Source: Aquirhabdus sp. (lineage in GTDB: Bacteria; Pseudomonadota; Gammaproteobacteria; Pseudomonadales; Moraxellaceae). From it: DNA of 22,285 bases. The position numbers and the translations under genes are program-made. The notes under the pieces are model-generated. The model saw only the letters and a list, made by a program, of their open reading frames with translations, searched no databases and was not told the DNA's origin. This document shows positions 1 through 6,706 of this stretch, in pieces; positions within the stretch are counted from its first letter, which is position 1; every line of letters starts with the position of its first letter. Location: assembly GCA_030150135.1 (NCBI GenBank), contig JASLGO010000151.1:1-22285 (forward strand). Direction: 5' to 3'.

Positions 1-1347
1 ATTCCTGCAACCGTCTGGACTGATTCAAGTTATGTACAAAAAGGGATTAGCGAATGGATTCATGGCTGGAAAAAGAAAAACTGGCGCAAAAGCGACGGCG
101 GTGCAGTCATCAATGCAGACCTATGGCAAAAACTCGACCAACTCAGCCAAAATCGCTCAATTGATTGGCGCTGGATTAAAGGGCATGCTGGGCATGCTGG
201 TAATGAAAAAGCAGACCAACTCGCCAACAAAGGTTTAGAAACACAAGGAGCTTCCGCTGCATTTTCATCATCAAACAAATCACAGACCATCGCATCAACC
301 ATGACACCTTCGGATGAGGCAACGATTACTAAAGTCGCTAAAAAAAATACAACAACACCCTCTACCTCACTGATGGATTTATTATTACCACCTGATGAGG
401 ATTTCGAAGCAAATCTTGAAGAACCAGAATGGTTTGCTGCCGAAGATCAAGCCCAAAGTGAAAATCAGTTTGTGGTAAATGAAATGGATGACAGCACAAC
501 CAACGAATTTCAATCTATCGAATCAGAGAATGAATCAAGTTCCACAGAAACTTCGGTTATTTCAAATGAAATAAAAACAGCCCCGCAAGGCATTATTCGC
601 ACACATAACACGAAACACTTAGATGCATTTACATCAAACGGCAAACGCCAGCTCATCTTAGATACCGAAACAACAGGATTTGATCCTAAAACAGGCGATC
701 GTATTATTGAAATTGGTGTGATTGAACTGATCAACCGAAAGCTGACAGGGAACTCTTTACACGTCTACCTGAACCCGCAACGCCCCGTTGGTGATTCGCA
801 AAATATCCACGGATTAAGCGATGAATTCTTGAGCGACAAACCTCTATTTATCAGCATTGTCGATGAATTAGAACAGTTCCTCCATGGCGCAGAAATCATT
901 GCACACAACGCCAGTTTCGATATGAAATTTCTAGAAGCAGAACTAGAAATGGCTGGACGTAGTCCTCTTGCAGACAAAGTCACTGTCACGGATACACTTG
1001 CGATCGCAAAACGCAAACATCCAGGCCAAAAAAATAACTTGGATGCACTCGCAAAACGTTACAACGTTAAAGAACGTGATCGCACATTTCACGGCGCTTT
1101 GCTCGATGCGGAAATCTTAGCGGATGTCTATTTGCAGTTGACTGGTGGTCAAGTCACGCTAGATATGGAGAACAGTGAAGATAATAATGTCACCTCTGCC
1201 CAGCGCAAATTGATTAAACGAAACCTACCCATCGTACAAGCAAGCGATGCAGAACTTCAATTACATCAAGAATGGTTACAAAAACTAGATGGCGGCAAAG
1301 GCGGTCCTGTATCGATTTGGCACAAGTTAGAACAATCCGTGTCATAG
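1..1347 (+). CDS. rnhA-dnaQ: RNase HI - DNA polymerase III epsilon (DnaQ) fusion, 5' end outside window
   Basis: The frame is open from base 1 to the TAG at 1345-1347 (448 residues visible). Residues 1-75 are the C-terminal half of RNase HI: TDSSYV (Asp8), then KGHAGHAGNEKAD with His62 and Asp72, matching E. coli Asp70, His124 and Asp134. About the first 65 residues lie upstream. Residues 76-217 form a Ser/Thr/Glu/Asn-rich linker, probably disordered. Residues 218-385 are a DEDDh 3'-5' exonuclease: LDTETTGFD (Asp221, Glu223), AHNASFD (Asp307), FHGALLDAE (His364, Asp369). GGQVTLDM follows, in the place of the beta-clamp motif GGQTSMAF of E. coli epsilon. The C-terminal tail matches the alpha-binding region. 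Expected role: proofreading in the replicase plus removal of RNA from RNA-DNA hybrids. An ATG at 301 in the linker has no Shine-Dalgarno, so I do not read it as a separate dnaQ start. Confidence 0.95.
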   Translation: MPATVWTDSSYVQKGISEWIHGWKKKNWRKSDGGAVINADLWQKLDQLSQNRSIDWRWIKGHAGHAGNEKADQLANKGLETQGASAAFSSSNKSQTIASTMTPSDEATITKVAKKNTTTPSTSLMDLLLPPDEDFEANLEEPEWFAAEDQAQSENQFVVNEMDDSTTNEFQSIESENESSSTETSVISNEIKTAPQGIIRTHNTKHLDAFTSNGKRQLILDTETTGFDPKTGDRIIEIGVIELINRKLTGNSLHVYLNPQRPVGDSQNIHGLSDEFLSDKPLFISIVDELEQFLHGAEIIAHNASFDMKFLEAELEMAGRSPLADKVTVTDTLAIAKRKHPGQKNNLDALAKRYNVKERDRTFHGALLDAEILADVYLQLTGGQVTLDMENSEDNNVTSAQRKLIKRNLPIVQASDAELQLHQEWLQKLDGGKGGPVSIWHKLEQSVS

Positions 1348-1410
1348 TCAATGCAGACCGTGGCTCACTAAAATGACTAAATCGTTTCAAACATCGCATC
1401 ATAAGTGAAT

Positions 1411-1439
1411 GAAAAACTATTCTATTTTTATAGTTTTTC
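1411..1439 (+). terminator. AT-rich hairpin, possible terminator of rnhA-dnaQ
   Basis: GAAAAACTAT (1411-1420) pairs perfectly with ATAGTTTTTC (1430-1439) across a 9-base loop, about 65 bases after the stop codon. The right arm carries five T's, so it could act as a weak rho-independent terminator in both directions. The stem has only two G-C pairs, so efficiency is doubtful. The rest of the 1348-1528 gap holds the fimL leader and no clear promoter. Confidence 0.4.
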
Positions 1440-1528
1440 TATATTGAGTTGTGCCGTTGATCGTGCCATGATTAGGCGGCAAAAAACGGAAAGTCATAAA
1501 GCAATACTGACAATGCAAGGAAAGGGAT

Positions 1529-3244
1529 ATGTCTGAATCAGATACAACTCAAAAAACTCAATCAATACGTGACGGTCAGCATTTTGATATTTCTTCACTA
1601 TATATTGTGAAGTCGGAAATTGACGCCTCATTAACTCAAGTTGAAGCGGCTCTCAATCTGTATATGACAGACTCAAGTAATACTGTAGGGATTTTTGACT
1701 CGACTGAAGGCATGCAACAAACGACTGGCGTGTTAAAACTTCTCAAAATGGATGGTGCCGTCGAGCTCTCTGATGCTATCCGTCTTATGCTTGTCCACAT
1801 TTCCGAAAATCCAGATTCTATTGACGACAATCAAATTACTGCACTCAGCGAAAGTCTAATGACATTATCTCGCTATCTTGAGTTCGTTCTTTTACGTGAA
1901 ACATTATCGCCGCAATTACTTATTCCAATCACCAATGTCATGAATCGTTTGCTGAACAAACCGATTATCACCGAAGGTGGCTTTTTACTTCACGATATGA
2001 ATGACGGCTTGATTCAAAATAATATTTCTACGTTAGTCAAACCAGCACTTTCAACAGAAAAAACCAATGACAAAGATCGTAAGAGCCTTCTTCGTCTATT
2101 TCAAACTGGTTTACATGGAGTATTGCAAAAAAAACCTCAAGCCAGCGATTTCGCGTATATGCACAAAGCTGTTGCACACATTGCAGATCGTGAACCACAA
2201 AGTGCTGAAGGACTCTATTGGCAACTTGCCAAACAAATTGTATCGACCTTGACTCCAGATACCTTGTTGACCGATGGTCGCAAGCGCATTCTTGCGCAAA
2301 TGGAACGTCGTATCGCACGTAAATCAAGCGCAATTAGTCGTCTTTCACAAACCACTGCAATTGCCGACTTGCTTACAATGACCGCAATTGCACCACAGCA
2401 TTATGAAACGATCATTGCAACTTTAGGCTTAGAAAATAAAATTAAGTCTGATCAAGAAATTCTTGATGACAAACATTTCTTATTTGGTCCTGATCAGAGT
2501 GTTGTACATGATGTCAGCCAATTGGCACATCAATCTATTATTAAAATCAAAGAACTCGTTGATTTAATTGTGAACCAAGAACAACAACCAGATGGCTTAA
2601 CAAGTCTGAGTGAACAACTGAAAGAACTTGGACACGCATTAGTCTTGTTGACATTAGATAAAGCAGGACAAGGTTTATTAGAACAGGCTAATCTTGTTGA
2701 AAAATGGTCGCAACATCCAGATGAGAGTCAAATCAATTCACTGATGGATCGTTTACTCGATAGTGAAAACGCAATCATCTTGATGGAACAAACCCATACT
2801 CCTGGTTTGGTCATGTCTCCGTTTACCAATTTAAAAGTTTCTTTACATCAACTTGTAGAAGCGCGCAGCTTGATTGTTGCTGAAAGTCGACTCGATCTCA
2901 CCAACGTGATGCATTCTCTCCTCGCCTATTTGGACAGCGAAAAAGATCTTCAGAAGATTGAAGGAATTGCTGCAGTTTGTGAAACCGTTGGTGGTGCAAT
3001 GGCATTCTTGAATGCGCCACGTGGACAAGCGATTCTGCAATCCGCAGCAAAATACATTAACGAGAAATTCAGCCCAGATCATCAGCCTGATGCAGGTTCA
3101 ATTGCAAACTTAACGGATGCAATTGTATGTGTAGACTACATTCTTGAAGGTTTGGCTACGAAGAAACCTGCAGGCGATCAACCTTATGGTTATGGTGAAT
3201 CAAGCTTGGCAAGACTGGGCTATCCAGTTAAAACAGCAGCGTAA
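1529..3244 (+). CDS. fimL: FimL-like twitching motility / cAMP signalling protein
   Basis: 571 residues, close to P. aeruginosa FimL (about 557). There is no signal peptide, membrane segment or catalytic motif; the protein is largely predicted helix. The N-terminal region (about residues 20-140, with TTGVLKLLKMDGAVELSDAI) resembles the degenerate Hpt-like modules at the start of ChpA/PilL, to which FimL is related. I see no HxxKG phosphotransfer site, as expected for FimL. In Pseudomonas FimL links the Pil-Chp system to cAMP production and type IV pilus function, working with FimV and PilG. The position between rnhA-dnaQ and nudC matches the order I recall in P. aeruginosa, which is the strongest support. 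The start is ATG 1529 with AAGGAAAGG at 1517-1525. Identity rests on weak sequence resemblance plus gene order. Confidence 0.72.
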   Translation: MSESDTTQKTQSIRDGQHFDISSLYIVKSEIDASLTQVEAALNLYMTDSSNTVGIFDSTEGMQQTTGVLKLLKMDGAVELSDAIRLMLVHISENPDSIDDNQITALSESLMTLSRYLEFVLLRETLSPQLLIPITNVMNRLLNKPIITEGGFLLHDMNDGLIQNNISTLVKPALSTEKTNDKDRKSLLRLFQTGLHGVLQKKPQASDFAYMHKAVAHIADREPQSAEGLYWQLAKQIVSTLTPDTLLTDGRKRILAQMERRIARKSSAISRLSQTTAIADLLTMTAIAPQHYETIIATLGLENKIKSDQEILDDKHFLFGPDQSVVHDVSQLAHQSIIKIKELVDLIVNQEQQPDGLTSLSEQLKELGHALVLLTLDKAGQGLLEQANLVEKWSQHPDESQINSLMDRLLDSENAIILMEQTHTPGLVMSPFTNLKVSLHQLVEARSLIVAESRLDLTNVMHSLLAYLDSEKDLQKIEGIAAVCETVGGAMAFLNAPRGQAILQSAAKYINEKFSPDHQPDAGSIANLTDAIVCVDYILEGLATKKPAGDQPYGYGESSLARLGYPVKTAA

Positions 3245-3268
3245 TCCTCTCTACTAAAAGACTCTATC

Positions 3269-3299
3269 GTATTCGTATCATTCAATGTGATACGAATAC
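3269..3299. repeat. Perfect 12-bp inverted repeat between fimL and nudC
   Basis: GTATTCGTATCA (3269-3280) and TGATACGAATAC (3288-3299) are exact reverse complements around the 7-base loop TTCAATG, 25 bases after the fimL stop. No T-run follows on either strand, so it is not a standard intrinsic terminator. It could be a rho-stop or 3'-end stabilising hairpin for fimL mRNA, or an operator ahead of nudC. Confidence 0.8.
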
Positions 3300-3373
3300 A
3301 ACAAAACGCCCTCCTCAATTGATTCATTTTAAAGTACTGTATTCACATCTTCTGAATTAGGAATCTTTTCGTT

Positions 3374-4195
3374 TTGGCTACCGTCACTCCTTATCACATT
3401 GCAGACCAAAGCAGCATTCCAACTAAAAAAATCAAAGGTTTACTCATTCACGAGAATTTGATTTTTGTGGATAGAAGTAATGATTTACCAGATTTGCAAG
3501 ATGTGACGTCGAATGACCTATTGGTTGCTGAAGACGATGACATTCAATATGTCACTCGGGAAGTTCCCTCTGATTATATTCTGGCTGGCTACACCGCGAT
3601 TCACTTACGCCAACTCCTCACCAAGTGGACATCGATCGAATTTGAACGCGCATCTCGCGCAATCCAGCTATTGCTTTGGCAACGAAATCATCGTTTTTGT
3701 AGTCATTGTGGCGAAAAAACAGTTCGACACGCCCATGAATTTGCCATGATCTGCCCTGCTTGTGATTACATACAATATCCGCGACTACAACCTTGTGTGA
3801 TCGTTGCGATCACCCGACACGATACACCTACACCAAGCATTCTTCTTGCAAGATCTCCACGCTTCCCAATACCGATGTTTAGCTTAATTGCTGGTTTTGT
3901 TGAAGTTGGTGAGACCTTAGAGCAAGCTGTAGCACGCGAAGTTAAGGAAGAAGTGGGCGTTGATGTCAAAAATATTCGCTACATGAGCAGTCAGCCTTGG
4001 CCATTTCCAACCAATCTCATGATTGGCTTTCAGGCGGAATATGCTGGCGGTGAATTACTCTTGCAAGAAGACGAAATTGCTGAAGCTGAGTTTTATCCAT
4101 TTGATCAATTACCGTTGATTCCGCCAATGGGTTCAATTGCGAATTGGATGATTGAAGAAATTATTAACAAACAAAAATGCGTAAAACGAAACTAA
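3374..4195 (+). CDS. nudC: NAD(H) pyrophosphatase / RNA deNADding enzyme NudC
   Basis: 273 residues, typical of NudC. The enzyme hydrolyses NAD(H) to NMN(H) and AMP, and in E. coli removes NAD caps from RNA 5' ends. A zinc finger is visible: FCSHCGE with Cys109/Cys112 and ICPAC with Cys127/Cys130. The Nudix box runs from residue 174 to 196 (GFVEVGE...REVKEEVGV) with all consensus Gly, Glu and Arg positions present. The NudC signature SQPWPFP follows at 206-212 and separates it from other Nudix hydrolases. The start is TTG at 3374 with AGGAA at 3359-3363; the next in-frame ATG is at Met125, far too late. It lies 129 bases after fimL, past the inverted repeat, so it may be transcribed separately. 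Confidence 0.95.
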   Translation: MATVTPYHIADQSSIPTKKIKGLLIHENLIFVDRSNDLPDLQDVTSNDLLVAEDDDIQYVTREVPSDYILAGYTAIHLRQLLTKWTSIEFERASRAIQLLLWQRNHRFCSHCGEKTVRHAHEFAMICPACDYIQYPRLQPCVIVAITRHDTPTPSILLARSPRFPIPMFSLIAGFVEVGETLEQAVAREVKEEVGVDVKNIRYMSSQPWPFPTNLMIGFQAEYAGGELLLQEDEIAEAEFYPFDQLPLIPPMGSIANWMIEEIINKQKCVKRN

Positions 4196-4198
4196 TTA

Positions 4199-4227
4199 GT
4201 AGGATGGGTTGACGAAGGAAACCCATC
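4199..4227 (+). repeat. REP hairpin 1 (5' side of the transposase)
   Basis: GTAGGATGGGTT (4199-4210), loop GACGAAGGA, AACCCATC (4220-4227). The stem is 8 perfect pairs preceded by an unpaired GTAG tetranucleotide, a layout typical of REP elements mobilised by RAYTs. It begins 4 bases after the nudC stop, so it forms the 3' untranslated end of nudC. Confidence 0.85.
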
Positions 4228-4274
4228 TATATACGCCACCCAATAACAATCAAATATTTAAAAATAGAACAATA

Positions 4275-4805
4275 ATGACTGCATATCGACGTAACAAAAC
4301 TGCTGGTGCAACTTATTTCTTTACGGTTAATCTACTAAATCGATCATCAGGTCTACTCATTAAACACATAGACATAGTGCGAGAAGCGCATCAATACATT
4401 ATGCATCGCCATCCATTTCGTATGGAAGCAATGGTTGTCTTACCTGATCACATTCATGCGCTTTGGACATTACCTTGCGATGATGATAATTATTCGATGC
4501 GTTGGCGGTTGTTTAAAAGCTATTTTTCACGAAACATTCCTTATTTGGAGCAGGAACTGATCAGTAATAGCCGCCAAAGCAAAAAAGAACGTGGAATTTG
4601 GCAACGACGCTATTGGGAACATTTAATTCGTGATGAAAATGATTTTGAACAACATGTTAATTATATTCACATCAATCCAGTGAAGCATGAGCATGTTTTA
4701 TCTGTAAAGGATTGGCCATATTCGACATTTCACAGTTTTGTTCGAGAAGGAAGGTTACCATTAGATTGGGGTGGTTCGATTGATGAAGGTCGTTTTGGTG
4801 AATGA
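4275..4805 (+). CDS. REP-associated tyrosine transposase (RAYT)
   Basis: 176 residues from ATG 4275. It is an HUH/Y1 endonuclease of the TnpA(REP) family, related to IS200/IS605 transposases, and acts as a single-strand nuclease on REP hairpins. LPDHIHALW gives the HUH pair His59/His61. YIHINPVKH near residue 130 gives the catalytic Tyr130 and the family motif. WQRRYWEHLIRDENDF and WPYSTFHSF are also typical of the family. The frame stays open upstream to a TTG at 4209, but that stretch lies inside REP 1 and looks non-coding. No good Shine-Dalgarno precedes the ATG, as is common in this low-expression family. All motifs are intact. One REP lies upstream and an inverted REP pair downstream. 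Members are usually single-copy and vertically kept rather than classic IS elements. Confidence 0.92.
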   Translation: MTAYRRNKTAGATYFFTVNLLNRSSGLLIKHIDIVREAHQYIMHRHPFRMEAMVVLPDHIHALWTLPCDDDNYSMRWRLFKSYFSRNIPYLEQELISNSRQSKKERGIWQRRYWEHLIRDENDFEQHVNYIHINPVKHEHVLSVKDWPYSTFHSFVREGRLPLDWGGSIDEGRFGE

Positions 4806-4855
4806 TTTATTTTTTGTTTTTGAAATTTGATGCGGTGTGTTTATTTTAATGTTGT

Positions 4856-4884
4856 GATGGGTTTCGTACCTCTACCCATCCTAC
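4856..4884 (-). repeat. REP hairpin 2 (inverted)
   Basis: Read on the minus strand: GTAGGATGGGT (4884-4874), an 11-base loop, then ACCCATC (4862-4856). It has the same 11-base head as REP 1 and 3 in the opposite direction, with a different loop. With REP 3 it makes an inverted pair (BIME-like) just downstream of the transposase. Confidence 0.82.
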
Positions 4885-4936
4885 AAACTTTAATTGATTG
4901 AATTAAATCACAATCAACAATTCAACTACAGCCGCT

Positions 4937-4965
4937 GTAGGATGGGTTAAGGCACGCAACCCATC
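4937..4965 (+). repeat. REP hairpin 3
   Basis: GTAGGATGGGTT (4937-4948), loop AAGGCACGC, AACCCATC (4958-4965). It has the same head and stem as REP 1, with a different loop sequence. It lies 22 bases past the end of lpxH, so it also serves as the 3' end region of that convergent gene. Confidence 0.85.
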
Positions 4966-4987
4966 ACACGCATTAACCAGATAAACC

Positions 4988-5728
4988 TTAAAACCTAAAC
5001 GTCTCCAACCTTAACCCCGCATCATCCCACCAAGCAATCACTGCCTCGCCTGCTTGAGTTGCCACATCTACACGCCAATCACCGAGCACATAACGCAATT
5101 TCTTCTCACCATCATCACCAACTAACTCATGCACCATCGGACGATGTGTGTGTCCATGAATCATGCCATCCGCATCACCAATCACACGAACAACCTCATC
5201 TAGATCAACATCGACAATATTATCGGCATTGTTTGCATGGCTCATCTGGCTTTTCATACGAATCATCGCTGCAAGCTGACGACGCATTTCTAAAGGCTGA
5301 GCAAGCATATTATTGAGCCAGTCTGGATTACGACTCATCTTACGAAATTCCTGATACGCATGATCGGACAAGCACAACGCATCACCATGCTCAACCCGCA
5401 AAGTTATACCATGCTCAACCAGCGTCACTCGCTCAGGCAATAACTGACCACCAAAACGATCTAAAAACTCTTGACCCATCGCAAAATCACGATTGCCATG
5501 TTGCACCCAAATCTGAACACCACGTGCTGTTAATGCTTTAAGCGGCTCAGTAATGGTATTCAACCAAACGTCATCGTCGTCATCACCCACCCACGCCTCA
5601 AACCAATCTCCTAAAATATACAACGTATCGATTTCAGCACCATAACGTGTAATTAGCGCAAGAAAACCTTCAGTTAAACGTGGTTGGTCATTAGCAAGGT
5701 GAAGATCAGAAATAAACAGAGTTTTCAT
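4988..5728 (-). CDS. lpxH: UDP-2,3-diacylglucosamine diphosphatase LpxH
   Basis: 246 residues (E. coli LpxH about 240). It removes UMP from UDP-2,3-diacylglucosamine to give lipid X, the fourth step of lipid A synthesis, at the inner face of the cytoplasmic membrane. The full metallophosphoesterase set is visible: ISDLHL (Asp8, His10), GDWFEAWVGDD (Asp41), HGNRDF (Asn79, Arg80), EHGD (His114) and HGHTHRP (His191, His193). The start is ATG 5728 with no clear Shine-Dalgarno. It lies downstream of ppiB in the same direction, as in E. coli and Pseudomonas, but the 192-base gap holds a terminator-like hairpin. It therefore probably has its own promoter as well. Confidence 0.95.
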   Translation of the reverse strand: MKTLFISDLHLANDQPRLTEGFLALITRYGAEIDTLYILGDWFEAWVGDDDDDVWLNTITEPLKALTARGVQIWVQHGNRDFAMGQEFLDRFGGQLLPERVTLVEHGITLRVEHGDALCLSDHAYQEFRKMSRNPDWLNNMLAQPLEMRRQLAAMIRMKSQMSHANNADNIVDVDLDEVVRVIGDADGMIHGHTHRPMVHELVGDDGEKKLRYVLGDWRVDVATQAGEAVIAWWDDAGLRLETFRF

Positions 5729-5772
5729 AGATGAGATGGCTTTTTAAAAATATTTAAACTGCGCTGATCAAA

Positions 5773-5794
5773 GTGCGGCTCTTTCTCGCCGCGC
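5773..5794. repeat. GC-rich hairpin in the ppiB-lpxH gap
   Basis: GTGCGGC (5773-5779) pairs with GCCGCGC (5788-5794), with one G-U pair and an 8-base loop. It is followed by TTTCGACAAGCTCAATG, which resembles dispersed intergenic repeats I recall from other bacteria. Only one copy is in this window, so its repeat status is unproven. Confidence 0.35.
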
Positions 5795-5836
5795 ATTTCG
5801 ACAAGCTCAATGTGCTATTTATTTTGGAAAAATAAA

Positions 5837-5852
5837 GCAGCCCGAAGGCTGC
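5837..5852 (-). terminator. Intrinsic terminator of ppiB
   Basis: On the minus strand: GCAGCC-TTCG-GGCTGC, followed by TTTATTTTT. It is a 6-bp GC-rich stem closed by a stable UUCG tetraloop with a T-tract, about 70 bases after the ppiB stop. It would partly separate ppiB from lpxH transcription. Confidence 0.85.
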
Positions 5853-5920
5853 CTATTTTAATCTAAAACTCATGCAAATACTGCATTTAATCTTTTTAAG
5901 CATTTATGCTCAAAAGGAAA

Positions 5921-6433
5921 TTATTGAGCATCCAGCAAACGAGCTTTGTTAATGACTACGTTTACAACAGGCACATCACCATGACCATTTTTATTTGAAG
6001 TTCTAACCACTTCGATTTGCTTCACGATGTCCATGCCTGAAACAACTTTACCAAATACGGCATAGCCCCAACCTTGTGGAGTTTTGCTGGTGTAGTTTAG
6101 GAAAGTGTTGTTTTTTGCATTGATGAAAAATTGTGCACTTGCTGAATGTGGATCGCTGGTGCGAGCCATTGCAATTGTACCTTCTTCATTTTTCAAACCA
6201 TTGTCAGCTTCGTTGTCTACAGTTTGTGGAGCTGGTTTTTGGTTGAAGTTTTCATCAAAACCACCGCCTTGGATCATAAAGTCTTTGATCACGCGATGAA
6301 AAATTGTGCCGTCATAATGACCGCTTTTGACATAACCCAAGAAATTCGCAACGGTTTTTGGTGCTTTTTCTTGATTTAGTTCGATAACGATCGTACCGAG
6401 GTTCGTATCAAAGGCAACTTGTGGATGATCCAT
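5921..6433 (-). CDS. ppiB: Cytosolic peptidyl-prolyl cis-trans isomerase B (cyclophilin)
   Basis: 170 residues with no signal peptide, so it is the cytoplasmic PpiB type (E. coli 164 residues) that isomerises X-Pro bonds during folding. Cyclophilin active-site residues are present: IFHRVI (Arg47), FMIQGGGF (Phe52, Gln55), GTIAMAR, HSASAQFFIN (Gln101, Phe102) and the Trp122 of QGWGYAVFG. The start is ATG 6433 with GGAG about 9 bases upstream. It is divergent from glnS across a 273-base gap and followed by a strong terminator before lpxH. The order glnS-ppiB-lpxH matches what I recall in Pseudomonas. Confidence 0.96.
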   Translation of the reverse strand: MDHPQVAFDTNLGTIVIELNQEKAPKTVANFLGYVKSGHYDGTIFHRVIKDFMIQGGGFDENFNQKPAPQTVDNEADNGLKNEEGTIAMARTSDPHSASAQFFINAKNNTFLNYTSKTPQGWGYAVFGKVVSGMDIVKQIEVVRTSNKNGHGDVPVVNVVINKARLLDAQ

Positions 6434-6706
6434 GTTTTTTTACTCCAAAAAACGTGAGGGATTGGTTGAGGCTAGGGTAATCAAACGGTAGACTATACGG
6501 CAAGCTAAACTTGTCATTATTTATTGCTATTTTTAGCAATTTTGCAGTTTTGCTAACAGTCTGCGCAAGATATAAGCACGACCAGAGATGATCAGGGATC
6601 AACGATACACGTTCAGCCTATTTATATCTTTGTGGTTTTGTATCGTGATTTTTATCAATGTCACTTTATCTTGCAAAATGATTACCTTTATTTTCTGTTC
6701 AAAGTT
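6434..6706. promoter_or_regulatory. Divergent ppiB/glnS intergenic region
   Basis: 273 bases that must hold promoters in both directions. A perfect 7-bp hairpin ATTGCTA-TTTT-TAGCAAT lies at 6523-6540. A weak plus-strand promoter candidate follows: TTGCTA (6550-6555), 15-base spacer, TATAAG (6571-6576). ACGATAC (6602-6608) and GTATCGT (6640-6646) form a spaced 7-bp inverted repeat in the glnS leader. None of these is proven. I see no tRNA, T-box or known riboswitch here. Confidence 0.35.

Noticed and set aside
301..1347. Separate dnaQ gene starting at ATG 301
   Set aside because: The frame is open and coding from base 1 through RNase HI, the ATG falls in the linker, and there is no Shine-Dalgarno. 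Internal initiation cannot be fully excluded.
2037..2333. 98-residue minus-strand ORF inside fimL
   Set aside because: Antisense to a long, evenly coding frame; Cys/Trp-rich composition typical of shadow frames; no recognisable motif.
4275..4805. Active IS200/IS605 insertion sequence
   Set aside because: The protein has RAYT motifs rather than IS200 TnpA ones, there is no TnpB/accessory gene, and the flanks are REP hairpins rather than IS ends.
5059..5316. His-rich 85-residue plus-strand ORF
   Set aside because: It lies wholly antisense to lpxH, whose metal-binding motifs are all intact; the His richness comes from the complement of Asp/Val-rich codons. No ribosome site.
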